Source: Bacillota bacterium (GTDB lineage: Bacteria > Bacillota > Bacilli > Alicyclobacillales > SLC66). From it: DNA of 32,729 nt. Below, in pieces: positions 22,238-31,379 of this stretch (position 1 is the first letter of the stretch; every line of letters starts with the position of its first letter). Under the pieces are notes generated by a model. That model searched no databases. It saw only the letters and a program-made list of their open reading frames with translations, and was not told the DNA's origin. The stretch covers positions 1-32,729 of the forward strand of contig JAKACX010000025.1 in the NCBI GenBank assembly GCA_021821055.1, given 5' to 3'. The position numbers and the translations under genes were made by a program.

Positions 22238-24028
22238 ATGCTGCGGATGAGCGGGGTCAACGCGTTTCAGGGCGTGCGCTTCAAGATCATGCTGGTGTAT
22301 CTGTTGCTGATTCTGTTTGCGATGGAATTGATCGGCGCCTATTTTATCCAGTCGCTCAATCAGTACATCCTTCGCAATTACGAACACACGATCGCCCATG
22401 AAGCGCAATTTCTAGCCAATGTGTTCAGTACGCCGCTCGGCAGTTTTGCTGACCAGGGGACGGCGATCCGTCAGTTTGTGCGCCCGTTTTCTGAAGTGGC
22501 GGGTTCCAGTGTCTACATACTGGACAAGGACGGGACGGTCGTGGGAACATCGGCCAACCCGTTCCTCGTCGGGCAAAAACGGGTGGATCCCGAGGTGACG
22601 GGCGCGCTGCTTGGACTCCAGAGTCAGGAGATCGCAGTCGATCCGCAGACCGGGAGTCGCCAACTGTATCTGGCGTTGCCGGTCAAGTACAAGGGCCAGG
22701 TGGTGGGCGCGGTGGAGTTTGTCGCGCCCATGGACGCGGTCTACCGCTCGATCTCGCGCATCATTATCCTGTTTGCGACAGGCACACTGTTCGCGCTGGG
22801 CCTGACCGCCGTGCTCGCCGTTATCATCGCGCGCACCATTACAGGTCCGATCACGGCCGTGACGCGTCGCGCGCGCGCCTTGGCGGGAGGAGACTTCGAC
22901 CAAAAGGTTGAGATTTACTCGAACGACGAGATCGGTGAACTGGCGTCGACGTTCAACATGCTCGCCGGTCGCCTGCGCAACGCGATCGCCAGTACAGAAC
23001 AGGAGAAGAGCCGGTTGCAGGCGATCATGTCCACCATGAGCGACGGTGTGATTGCGACAAACGGGTCCGATGACATCCTATTGATCAACCCCGCCGCCGC
23101 GCAGTTGCTGCAGTGCACGCGCTCGGTGCTCGGCGCCAAGTTGGCGACCGTATTGCCGGGGAAATTCTCGGAGGGCCAGATCGACGTGGTGGAACTGGCA
23201 GAGCACACCATCACCGTGTCGGTCACCGCGCTGCGTGAGCGGGGACAGGCTCGCGGGGCGAAAAGCGGGCGGGTCTACGTGATGCGCGACGTGACGGAGG
23301 AGACGCGGCTTGAAGGGGCGCGCCGGCGTTTTGTGGCGGACGTGTCTCATGAATTGCGCACCCCGATCACGACCATCAAGAGCTACGTCGAGGCGCTGCT
23401 TGAAGGAGCGATGCACGATCCGTCGCTGACAAAGCGCTTTTTGCAGGTGATGGACAGGGAGACCAACCGCATGACACGGCTGATTCGCGATCTGCTGCAA
23501 CTGTCGCGCCTGGACGCCGGATACGCGGTGGCGCGCAAGGAGCCGGTGGATGTCTCCGAGTTGTTTCGCGGGCTTGCCGAGCGTTTTTCGCTCATGGCCT
23601 TTCGCGCCGGCATTCGATTTGAAACTGTGCTGCACGGCGACGCGAAGGTCTGGATTGATCGCGACCAGATTGACCAAGTGTTGGATAATGTGGTGTCGAA
23701 CTCGCTGAAGCACACGTCGGCCAACGGACACATCACGGTCGAGGCGTCGATCGACCGCAACCGCGAGGTCGCGGTGATTCGATTGGCTGACGATGGACAG
23801 GGTATTTCGGCAAACGAATTGCCCTACATCTTTGATCGGTTCTATCGCGTGGACAAGGCTCGTTCGCGTGAACTCGGAGGCACCGGGCTCGGGCTCGCCA
23901 TTGCCAGGGAGATCATCCAGCGCCACGAAGGCGAGATCTACATTGAGAGCGCGGAGGGCGTGGGGACGACCGCGCGCATCCTCCTGCCACTGGCGTCGCG
24001 AACTGTCGCGGACGGGGGGGTGGAATGA
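22238..24028 (+). CDS. walK: WalK (YycG), sensor histidine kinase
   Basis: The membrane kinase partner of WalR, ~596 residues from this start. TM1 is ~17-37 (IMLVYLLLILFAMELIGAYF), an extracellular PAS-like domain ~40-170, TM2 ~174-199, HAMP ~200-253, cytoplasmic PAS ~258-345 (LQAIMSTMSDGVIATNGSDD), HisKA with FVADVSHELRTP (H371), and HATPase with DNVVSNSLKHTS, DDGQGI and GGTGLGLAI. The start is uncertain: in-frame options are ATG 22136 (in a palindrome), GTG 22229, ATG 22238 and ATG 22247, none with a good ribosome site. I picked 22238 because family members begin shortly before TM1. The 230-base gap to walR is long for this operon. Confidence 0.93.
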   Translation: MLRMSGVNAFQGVRFKIMLVYLLLILFAMELIGAYFIQSLNQYILRNYEHTIAHEAQFLANVFSTPLGSFADQGTAIRQFVRPFSEVAGSSVYILDKDGTVVGTSANPFLVGQKRVDPEVTGALLGLQSQEIAVDPQTGSRQLYLALPVKYKGQVVGAVEFVAPMDAVYRSISRIIILFATGTLFALGLTAVLAVIIARTITGPITAVTRRARALAGGDFDQKVEIYSNDEIGELASTFNMLAGRLRNAIASTEQEKSRLQAIMSTMSDGVIATNGSDDILLINPAAAQLLQCTRSVLGAKLATVLPGKFSEGQIDVVELAEHTITVSVTALRERGQARGAKSGRVYVMRDVTEETRLEGARRRFVADVSHELRTPITTIKSYVEALLEGAMHDPSLTKRFLQVMDRETNRMTRLIRDLLQLSRLDAGYAVARKEPVDVSELFRGLAERFSLMAFRAGIRFETVLHGDAKVWIDRDQIDQVLDNVVSNSLKHTSANGHITVEASIDRNREVAVIRLADDGQGISANELPYIFDRFYRVDKARSRELGGTGLGLAIAREIIQRHEGEIYIESAEGVGTTARILLPLASRTVADGGVE

Positions 24029-25404
24029 TGCGCAAGGCGCCAAGCCGGCCGCCGGGTCCGAGGCCGCGCGACGCGTACGACAGGACGATCACCGCCGTCC
24101 TGTCCGTGCTGGTCGCCCTGAGCGTCGTGTTGTCGGGTCTCCTGTGGACAGGCACGCCGGCGCCGGTCAACATTGGCCGGACAGGCTTTTTCTCTGGCCC
24201 GCAACAGGTGAGCGACAAGACCGTGGAGGGCCTGTTCCGTCCGATTGCCATCTGGATCTGGACGCAAAACAACGAGCTGTTCCGATTGAGCGGCGGCGCT
24301 TCAGGAGCAGGCCCGATCCTGCAGGCGCTGCATCACGGTCGCCTGCAGGATCGCAGGTGGCTGCGCGGGCGGTCCGCGGCCGCGGCGCTTCCGCCAGCCG
24401 GAGCATCGCTGCGGTTGGACTTTGGGGGGAACCCACTGCCGGTCTCCTTGCTGTCGTGGATCGTACCCGGCCTGACGGACGGCAGGTCGAGGACCGTGGT
24501 GAATGGACCGGTGTACGTCGCGCCGACCGCGGGCAAAGGCGTCTACGTGATATCCTACCAGTCCGGGCCGCTGGTTTTTCGCGGGACCGTCACGAGTTCA
24601 TCGTCGGCGCTGGCTGCCGCGTTCACACCCACGAACCAGGCGATTCCCTATGTGCAGATACCGTCCAACGGGCACGTGTTCAATCTGCCTTATGACGCGC
24701 TGACCATGCAAAGTGAGATGTGGGTGCTGTCGTCCACCGCGCCGTCGCATATCATCGACTCGTTTTTCAGCGATCCAACGGCCGTTGCCTCACTGCAGCA
24801 AGGTGCGCGTGAAGGCACGTTGTACACCGACGGCAGTGTGGGCGTACACACGTCCCAAGGCCCCTTCGGTCTCGTCGTCCACTATACGCAGGCGAGTGCG
24901 CCGCTGAGCGGTTGGCACAGTTCCGCCCGCGAATCCCTGTCGGCGGCGGTTCCTTTCGTCAACGATCACGGTGGGTTTCTCGGCGACCAGATCGCCGTCG
25001 TGCATCACCCCGCGGCCTATCCGGAGCGAACTGTACTGACATTTCGGGCGCTGATCGGCGGGTGGCCGTTGCTCGGCGCGTTAAACCAGATTCGCGTCGT
25101 GGCGGAAAACGGCGTGGTTGTCAGTCAGCAGCGCGCCTTGGCGCAACTGAACATGAGCATCAGTTCACAGCAGGTGACCATCCTGTCGGGGCCTCAGCTG
25201 GTCGCCAAACTGGGAACTGCGCGCCTGAACCGGGTACAGTCCATCTCACTGTGCTATGGCTCGCGCGCGCTCGGGAGCGGGATCGTGCGGCTGCTGCCGG
25301 TGTACTGTCTCGTCATGACGGGCGGAGCCGTTCAGTACCTTGATGCCGTGAACGCGAAGCCGTTTCAGGGGACGGGGATGACGAATTGGACTTTCGGCGA
25401 GTAA
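24025..25404 (+). CDS. yycH: YycH, WalK regulatory membrane protein
   Basis: A 459-residue, single-pass protein (helix ~27-47, ITAVLSVLVALSVVLSGLLW) with a large extracellular part. YycH works with YycI to control WalK through their membrane helices. The sequence is divergent, as usual for YycH, but NIGRTGFFSGPQQVSDKTVEGLFRP-like N-terminus, position and topology fit. It overlaps the walK stop by four bases (ATGA) after a GGGGGGGTGGA ribosome site, showing coupling. An ATG one codon later is equally possible. Confidence 0.85.
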   Translation: MMRKAPSRPPGPRPRDAYDRTITAVLSVLVALSVVLSGLLWTGTPAPVNIGRTGFFSGPQQVSDKTVEGLFRPIAIWIWTQNNELFRLSGGASGAGPILQALHHGRLQDRRWLRGRSAAAALPPAGASLRLDFGGNPLPVSLLSWIVPGLTDGRSRTVVNGPVYVAPTAGKGVYVISYQSGPLVFRGTVTSSSSALAAAFTPTNQAIPYVQIPSNGHVFNLPYDALTMQSEMWVLSSTAPSHIIDSFFSDPTAVASLQQGAREGTLYTDGSVGVHTSQGPFGLVVHYTQASAPLSGWHSSARESLSAAVPFVNDHGGFLGDQIAVVHHPAAYPERTVLTFRALIGGWPLLGALNQIRVVAENGVVVSQQRALAQLNMSISSQQVTILSGPQLVAKLGTARLNRVQSISLCYGSRALGSGIVRLLPVYCLVMTGGAVQYLDAVNAKPFQGTGMTNWTFGE

Positions 25405-26252
25405 AGGCGATCCTGCTGATCGTGTTTCTGTTGTTGAACGCCTTCCTGGCTTCCCAGCTCTGGGCTCTGCGCACCGCCGTCTCCGTCTACGCGGAGCCCG
25501 AGTCGGACCAGTTGGCCAATGCCAAGAGCGCGCTCTTGATGGATCACGTGCGGGTGAACGCGCCCATTCCGGTCTCGCCGGGTCCGCTCGCCATGCTGCG
25601 GACCACACCGTCCCGCGTGAGCCTGCAGACGTACGCAGGCGCCGTGTTGCCCGGGCAGCGGCCAGGCGCTCCGCGCCGTGTGCACGGCCACTTGGAGGTC
25701 CGCACGGCGGCCGGAACCGTGACTGAACTCGGGCGCGGCAGCTTTTCCGTCGCCTTTTCGACGGCGCGGCGCGGTCCTGGACGCATTCCCGTGCGCAGCA
25801 CGCATTTCCTTGCAGATCTTAAGCGCTGGTTCAGCAAACATGGGTATAATTTCTCCGAATACGGAATTCTTTCATCCTGGAGCGCACACGGCGTCCATGA
25901 AGAAACATTCGTGCAGCAGTATCAAGGGTACCCGTTGTTTGGCGCTCGGCTGGATGCCGTGGTCAAGGGGGGATGGCTCGTCGGATTCACCCAGACGGTG
26001 CAGAGCGTACGCGCTGTCGAACCGCCCCGGTCGGTCAACGCCGCCGCCAACGCGCTCCTGTCCCTCGCATCCTTTCTGGACAGGGCGCGGATAAACGCGG
26101 ATAATACGATCGTGGACATGCGACTCGGCTACTACTCAGGGGTGGTCGCCGACACCGCATGGTATCTCGCTCCGACGTGGCGTATCGCGTCGCGCGCGGG
26201 CGTGTTCTACGTCAATGCCTTCACGGGTGAAGTGGGAGTGGGAGCACAGTGA
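25386..26252 (+). CDS. yycI: YycI, WalK regulatory membrane protein
   Basis: A 288-residue protein with one N-terminal helix (~8-26, AILLIVFLLLNAFLASQLW) and an extracellular domain of the YycH/YycI fold, ending in a short PepSY-like region (TAWYLAPTWRIASRAGVFYV, then NAFTGEVG). TTG 25386 is used; it overlaps the yycH end by 19 bases, with GGGGATGA upstream. Gene order confirms the assignment. Confidence 0.85.
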   Translation: MDFRRVKAILLIVFLLLNAFLASQLWALRTAVSVYAEPESDQLANAKSALLMDHVRVNAPIPVSPGPLAMLRTTPSRVSLQTYAGAVLPGQRPGAPRRVHGHLEVRTAAGTVTELGRGSFSVAFSTARRGPGRIPVRSTHFLADLKRWFSKHGYNFSEYGILSSWSAHGVHEETFVQQYQGYPLFGARLDAVVKGGWLVGFTQTVQSVRAVEPPRSVNAAANALLSLASFLDRARINADNTIVDMRLGYYSGVVADTAWYLAPTWRIASRAGVFYVNAFTGEVGVGAQ

Positions 26253-27115
26253 GAATGCCGGACGCGGCGCCGGGGATCCCCGCGTCGGACGACTCTTTGG
26301 CTGGCGGGTCGCACAGTCTGCGTTGCTGCGTGCTGGCGAGCGGAAGCACCGGAAACGCGGTCTATATCGAGGCCGGTTCCACCGCAGTGTTGGTGGATGC
26401 CGGCGTGGGGATCAGGCAGCTGCAAAGCGCGATGCACGCGATCGGAGTGTCTCCGGAAGTGCTTGATGGAGTGCTCGTGACCCATGAGCACCAAGATCAT
26501 GTCAGAGGCATTTTGCCAGTCTTGCGGCGTTTTGGCCCGCCTCTCTATACATCGGAGGGAACTTGGCGCGAGCTACGCGGTCGCCTCGCGGACATTCCTT
26601 CCACACCACGGTTTATTGCGGCGGGAAGGCCGTTCGCGTTGGGTGAAATCGTCGTCGAACCGTTTGCGCTGTCGCACGACGCGCTTGAGCCGCTCGGGTT
26701 CGTGTTCCACGCATTTGGGCGAAAACTCGTACTGGCGACCGATCTCGGATATGTCAGTGCGAAGATCAGGGATCTTACCCGCGGGGCGCATACTTATATT
26801 GTCGAGGCCAACCACGACGTCGAAATGCTGCGCGGAGGTCCGTATCCGTGGCATCTGAAACGGCGGATACTGGGCGATAAGGGTCACCTGTCGAATGACA
26901 GCGCGGCCGAGTATCTGCTGGACGTCGTGACGGACGCAACCGCGGATGTTTTCCTGGCGCACCTGAGCCAGGAAAACAACCACCCCGAAACGGCGCTCGC
27001 CGCAGTGAACAGACTGTTCGCGACGGCTGGCGGCGCTGCGGTGGAGGGCGTCTCGTTGATGCTCACGCACCCCCGCCGGCCCACCGGGCTGGCGACAGTC
27101 CGCGGGCGCGGCTGA
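26249..27115 (+). CDS. yycJ: YycJ (WalJ), MBL-fold hydrolase
   Basis: A 288-residue metallo-beta-lactamase-fold protein. The metal site is THEHQDHVRG (HxHxDH), later VLATDLGY (Asp ligand) and the final His in LAHLSQENNHPETAL. It begins SLRCCVLASGSTGNAVYIEA, typical of YycJ, an exonuclease-like enzyme linked to coordination of division and replication. GTG 26249 overlaps the yycI stop (GTGA). The first ~25 residues are extra compared with usual members, so a later start is possible. Confidence 0.9.
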   Translation: MRMPDAAPGIPASDDSLAGGSHSLRCCVLASGSTGNAVYIEAGSTAVLVDAGVGIRQLQSAMHAIGVSPEVLDGVLVTHEHQDHVRGILPVLRRFGPPLYTSEGTWRELRGRLADIPSTPRFIAAGRPFALGEIVVEPFALSHDALEPLGFVFHAFGRKLVLATDLGYVSAKIRDLTRGAHTYIVEANHDVEMLRGGPYPWHLKRRILGDKGHLSNDSAAEYLLDVVTDATADVFLAHLSQENNHPETALAAVNRLFATAGGAAVEGVSLMLTHPRRPTGLATVRGRG

Positions 27116-27207
27116 GCGGGCGGCGCAGCGGTGCACAGGCCGTCGTTCACCTGTCGGCAGACGGGATTCCGACGGCGCATGACTGTTTTAGGAGGGGGAG
27201 AAACCAC

Positions 27208-28551
27208 ATGGGCAACAACTATGACGACGGGCAGTTCCGCAGCACGAGAAAGCGCGGCCGGGACGCGTCCTCCATGTTGCGCTGGGTGGCCGTGGCGGTA
27301 GTGGCTGCGATCGTTGGCGCGGGATCCACGCTCGCCGCGATACCACTGATGCTGCAGTACAATCTGCTTCCTTCCCCGGCGGTGTCAGCGGCGAATCTGC
27401 AGCCTACGAGTTTCTCGGCGCCCGGAGCCAAGACGGTCAACGAGACCGTGAATGTCACCGTCAACGATGCGATTGTCCAGGCTGTCAAGCGGGTCACGCC
27501 GTCGGTCGTCGGCGTCGTCAACTGGCAGTATGAGCCAAACGCCAACGGCGTCGGACGGAGTCTGCAGCAGTATGGCGTGGGTTCCGGCGTGATTTTCAGT
27601 CCGAAGGGCTACATCATCACGAACAATCACGTGGTGCAGGGTGCGACAAAGGTGGAAGTGGTGCTGGGCAACAAGGTTCACATGTACGCGCAGGTCGTCG
27701 GGGCGGACCCGTACACCGACCTCGCGGTGCTGAAGATCCCCTCGCGTTACGTCAAGCCGCAGGACGTCGCGCAGTTTGGCAACAGCAGCACCCTGCAGGC
27801 GGGCGAGCCCGCGATTGCCATCGGCAACCCGGCCGGACTCGACTTTGCTGACACGGTTACGGTCGGCGTGATCAGTGCGACCCAACGCGTTATGCCGGTT
27901 ATTGACGAACAGACGGGCCTGCCGATTGGCGACGAGACGGTCCTTCAGACCGATGCGGCGATCAACCCCGGCAACAGCGGCGGTCCGCTGTGCAATATTC
28001 TCGGCCAGGTCGTCGGAATCAACAGTTCCAAGATCGTCGCCAAAGGCTTCGAGGGGATGGGATTTTCGATCCCGATCAATGAAGTCAAGCTGATCGCGGG
28101 CCAGATTCTCGCGACGGGCCACGCGGAGCATCCCGCCATTGGCGTCGAGGTCGAGTCGCTGTCTCAGGTGCCGCAGCAGTACCAGCCGAATGTGCCGGTC
28201 AACAACGGCGTCTACATCGTTCACGTGACCAGCGCCGCGGCGAAGGCGGCCGGACTGCAGCACGGCGACGTGATCGTTGCAGTCAATGGACACGCGATCA
28301 GCGGTGTATCAGCGCTGCAGACGGAGCTTTGGACCAACTTCAAGCCGGGCGACGTTGTGACGGTCACGGTGTACCGCGGCCAGCAAAAGCTCAACATGAA
28401 GGTGAAACTCGGCATCCTGCCTCCTCCCCCGGCGCCGTCCACCAGCCAGCAACCGCAGAGCGGCGGACAGTTTGTCGTGCCGTTTGGCGGGAGTGGCGGC
28501 AGCAACGGCAACAACGGCAACAACGGGGGCAGCAGCTTTACCTTCCCCTGA
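27208..28551 (+). CDS. htrA: HtrA-like serine protease with PDZ domain
   Basis: A membrane-anchored S1C protease of 447 residues that degrades misfolded exported proteins. Anchor helix ~24-49. The trypsin-like domain has His141 (ITNNHVV), Asp171 (YTDLAVLKI) and Ser257 (INPGNSGGPL). One PDZ domain follows (~300-400; GVYIVHVTSAAAKAAGLQHG, then DVIVAVNG). The tail is low-complexity Pro/Gln then Gly/Asn/Ser. GGAGGGGGAG precedes ATG 27208. In many Firmicutes this gene (htrC/yyxA) ends the wal cluster; the 92-base gap may hold its own promoter, none of which I can define. Confidence 0.94.
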   Translation: MGNNYDDGQFRSTRKRGRDASSMLRWVAVAVVAAIVGAGSTLAAIPLMLQYNLLPSPAVSAANLQPTSFSAPGAKTVNETVNVTVNDAIVQAVKRVTPSVVGVVNWQYEPNANGVGRSLQQYGVGSGVIFSPKGYIITNNHVVQGATKVEVVLGNKVHMYAQVVGADPYTDLAVLKIPSRYVKPQDVAQFGNSSTLQAGEPAIAIGNPAGLDFADTVTVGVISATQRVMPVIDEQTGLPIGDETVLQTDAAINPGNSGGPLCNILGQVVGINSSKIVAKGFEGMGFSIPINEVKLIAGQILATGHAEHPAIGVEVESLSQVPQQYQPNVPVNNGVYIVHVTSAAAKAAGLQHGDVIVAVNGHAISGVSALQTELWTNFKPGDVVTVTVYRGQQKLNMKVKLGILPPPPAPSTSQQPQSGGQFVVPFGGSGGSNGNNGNNGGSSFTFP

Positions 28552-28576
28552 TCCTCAGCGCGGGAGTCTGGAGTCT

Positions 28577-29041
28577 GTGAAATTGGCAGTGATTGCGGTG
28601 GGACGGCTCAAAGAGAGGTTTTGGCGTGAAGCGGAGGAAGAATACCGGAAACGGCTTCTTCCTCACGCTTCTCTTTCTGTGGAAGAGGTCCGCGACGAGC
28701 CCGACACGGGGCCCGCCGCGCGCGCGCTCGCCGCCGAAGGCGCCAGGATTGCCGAACGGTTGCAGGAACGGGACTACGTCATCGCGCTCGACATCGACGG
28801 CAGCCGCTTTTCGTCCGCGTTGTTCGCGAGCAAAATGGCAGCGGTGGCAGGAATGGGGCACAGTAGAATCGTATTTATTATCGGCGGCTCTCGCGGACTG
28901 GCGCCGGATGTTCTGCGGCGGTCGCACCTGCGCCTGTCGTTTTCCGATTTTACATTCCCGCACCAGATGATGCGCATCATCCTGCTGGAGCAGGTGTACC
29001 GCGCCTTCACCATCATGGCGGGGACGAAATACCACAAGTGA
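28577..29041 (+). CDS. rlmH: RlmH, 23S rRNA pseudouridine-1915 N3-methyltransferase
   Basis: A 154-residue SPOUT methyltransferase that modifies helix 69 of 23S rRNA in the assembled 70S ribosome. Motifs: VKLAVIAVGRLKERFWREAE at the N-terminus, ALDIDGSRFSSALFA, the knotted SAM site FIIGGSRGLAPDVL, and the C-terminal FPHQMMRIILLEQVYRAFTI ending KYHK. Length matches the family (~155-160). GTG 28577 gives the normal N-terminus; upstream frame lies in the htrA tail. Confidence 0.95.
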   Translation: MKLAVIAVGRLKERFWREAEEEYRKRLLPHASLSVEEVRDEPDTGPAARALAAEGARIAERLQERDYVIALDIDGSRFSSALFASKMAAVAGMGHSRIVFIIGGSRGLAPDVLRRSHLRLSFSDFTFPHQMMRIILLEQVYRAFTIMAGTKYHK

Positions 29042-29058
29042 ACGGGGGAGAAGACGAA

Positions 29059-30561
29059 ATGGACACAGAGGAGCGTGTGGGCGCGTTTCGCGCGTACCTG
29101 AAGCGGATCGACCACTACAACAGCGCCGTGGCGCTTTTACACTGGGATAAACGCACGTACATACCGCGAAAGGGTGTTGACGCCCGTTCCGAGGCGCTCG
29201 GGATGCTGGCGAGCGAAGCGCACAGACTCACGGTGTCCGATGAAATGAAGGGGTTTCTCGAAGATTTGCTGCCCTTGTCGGCGGACCTCGATCCCATAAC
29301 CGCACGCGCGCTGGAGCAACGCAAGAAGGATTTCGACCGTTCTGTCAAGATTCCGGTGGAGCGGCACGAAGAATTCATGGTGCTCACGTCGAAGGCGGAG
29401 GCGGTCTGGGAAGAAGCGCGGGCGCAGTCGGATTTCTCCCTCTTCGCTCCTTACCTGTCGCGGATCGTCGATATGATGCGGGAATTTGCCGATTACTGGG
29501 GCTATGAGCGGCACCCGTACGACGCACTCCTGGATCCGTACGAGCCCGGCATGACGGTCGCCATTCTCGATCCGCTGTTTGGCGATTTCCGCGTCAGAAC
29601 GACGGAACTGCTACGCCGGATCGAGGCGGCGGCGCCAATCGACAGCGCCTTTCTGCACAGGCGCTTCGATCCGCACAAGCAACGGCGGTTCTCTGAGTAC
29701 ATCCTTCGCGAGATGGGCTATGACCTGGAGGCGGGCCGTCTGGATGAGACGGCGCATCCGTTCGAGACCACCATCGCGTTCGGCGATGTGCGCGTCACAA
29801 CGCGCTTCGTGTCCGATTTTCTCAATTCAGCCGTTTTTGGCACCATTCACGAGGGCGGGCACGCGCTGTACGAGCAGAATATCGCGGATGACCTGCGCGG
29901 AACGCTTTTGCACAGGGGCATCTCGATGGGGATCCACGAATCGCAGTCGCGCTTCTGGGAGAATATCGTGGGGCGGAGCAGCGAATTCTGGGAACGCTAC
30001 TTTGCACCGCTGCAGGAGATCTTCCCGGATGAACTCGGCGATGTCGACGCGCAGCGGTTCTATCGGGCGGTCAACGTCGTGGGACCGTCGCACATCCGCG
30101 TGGAGGCCGACGAGCTCACGTACAATCTGCACATCATGATTCGCTACGAGATTGAGAAAGGGCTGCTGCAAGGAGATATCCAGGTGCGGGAGTTGCCGGG
30201 TCTGTGGCGGGAGAAGATGCGGGAATACCTCGGGATCGAACCGGAAAATGACACTGTGGGGGTGCTTCAGGACGTGCACTGGTCCGGCGGCGACTTCGGC
30301 TATTTCCCGTCGTACGCTCTGGGCAACATGTACGCGGCGCAGTTCACGCGCGCCCTTGAACGCGACCAGCCCGCGTGGCGCGAGGCCGTTCGGTCCGGCC
30401 GGCTGGCGGAGCCGAAGGAATGGTTTGTGACGCACGTGCACCGCCATGGCAGCATGCTGGACCCGGCGGACGTGCTCAGGGCCGCGACGGGTGAAGAACT
30501 GTCGTCGAGCGCGCTGATGGAGTATCTGACCACGAAATACACCGCGCTCTACGCGCTGTGA
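29059..30561 (+). CDS. M32-family metallocarboxypeptidase (Taq/BsuCP type)
   Basis: A 500-residue cytoplasmic zinc carboxypeptidase that releases C-terminal residues from peptides. The zinc motif is HEGGH (264-268) in GTIHEGGHALYEQ, the third ligand is in GIHESQSRFWEN (Glu294), and family marks GPSHIRVEADELTYNLHIMI and DVHWSGGDFGYFPSYALGN are present. ATG 29059 follows GGGGGAG by eight bases; the GTG at 29038 overlaps the rlmH stop but precedes the ribosome site. Likely cotranscribed with rlmH. No clear terminator lies before the convergent XRE gene. Confidence 0.95.
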   Translation: MDTEERVGAFRAYLKRIDHYNSAVALLHWDKRTYIPRKGVDARSEALGMLASEAHRLTVSDEMKGFLEDLLPLSADLDPITARALEQRKKDFDRSVKIPVERHEEFMVLTSKAEAVWEEARAQSDFSLFAPYLSRIVDMMREFADYWGYERHPYDALLDPYEPGMTVAILDPLFGDFRVRTTELLRRIEAAAPIDSAFLHRRFDPHKQRRFSEYILREMGYDLEAGRLDETAHPFETTIAFGDVRVTTRFVSDFLNSAVFGTIHEGGHALYEQNIADDLRGTLLHRGISMGIHESQSRFWENIVGRSSEFWERYFAPLQEIFPDELGDVDAQRFYRAVNVVGPSHIRVEADELTYNLHIMIRYEIEKGLLQGDIQVRELPGLWREKMREYLGIEPENDTVGVLQDVHWSGGDFGYFPSYALGNMYAAQFTRALERDQPAWREAVRSGRLAEPKEWFVTHVHRHGSMLDPADVLRAATGEELSSSALMEYLTTKYTALYAL

Positions 30562-30610
30562 GCCGTCCGCAGGGGTGTGATCGCAGCACGGCAAGGGTTT
30601 GGCGATCCTG

Positions 30611-31237
30611 TCACAGTTCCCCCCGGTGGTCATCCGCGGACAACGATTCCCAGACGGTCTGGACGGCGATTGCGTCGTCCACATAGCCGATGGGGGATTC
30701 GTTGTCCGGTATGACATCCGCTTCCAGAATGAAGTACAGGAGGGCGCTGCCGGCCGCTCGGCGCCTGTTCAGCGGCAGTGCGTCATCCAGCGCGATATCG
30801 TACAGCGCGCGCACCTGTGACAGAAACTGGCCGTGCGCTCCGCTCTGCCGCAGTTTCTCGGGTATGCGCTCGACGATGAGCGTCTGTCCCTGTTCAGTCC
30901 CTGCGAGGACCTGATACTCCAGCAGGATGGCGGACAATGGGACGAGGCGGTCCGCCAGGGACGTGGCCGTCTTGCGGATGGCCTTGTGGAGGGAGTTGTC
31001 TTCGCCGCCGGGTGGCGTCGAGGTGTCAAATCCAGCCGCACCGAGCGCTTGCGCGAGCGGAACCTCGAGCGCGCGGGCGATACGCTCGAGATGGGAGAGC
31101 GTCGGCCGCTGTTTGGCGGAATTGATCCGCGACAGCGTGGCCGGGTCAATCCCGGTCAATTTCCCCAGCCCCCGCAGAGACAGTCCCTGTTTTTCCAATA
31201 TCTCCTTAAACCACAGTCCAAACGTCCCCGTCGCCAC
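30611..31237 (-). CDS. XRE-type HTH fused to a DUF1232 (YkvA-like) domain
   Basis: A 208-residue protein. Residues ~8-65 are an XRE helix-turn-helix (SLRGLGKLTGIDPATLSRIN, then RPTLSHLERIARALEVPL). After a helical linker, the C-terminal ~60 residues carry AAGSALLYFILEADVIPDNE and SPIGYVDDAIAV, the DUF1232 signature (family form: LLYxISPxDLIPDxxPxxGYxDD). DUF1232 proteins are otherwise small and membrane-associated with unknown role. GTG 31237 is chosen because AGAGGAG lies nine bases upstream; TTG 31246 touches that site. The stop codon lies in the recurrent GGGGAACTGTGA motif. Targets unknown. Confidence 0.8.
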   Translation of the reverse strand: MATGTFGLWFKEILEKQGLSLRGLGKLTGIDPATLSRINSAKQRPTLSHLERIARALEVPLAQALGAAGFDTSTPPGGEDNSLHKAIRKTATSLADRLVPLSAILLEYQVLAGTEQGQTLIVERIPEKLRQSGAHGQFLSQVRALYDIALDDALPLNRRRAAGSALLYFILEADVIPDNESPIGYVDDAIAVQTVWESLSADDHRGEL

Positions 31238-31379
31238 GAACCTCAACTCCTCTATTCCATTCTACGCAACGCGCATGACAGGCATGTTGACGGAATCTCA
31301 ACAGGGCCTGCATGGAAAAGCACTTTTGCCTCCGCACCCGAGTACTGTTTATCATCGGGCGAATGCGCGGGGGGATTCC

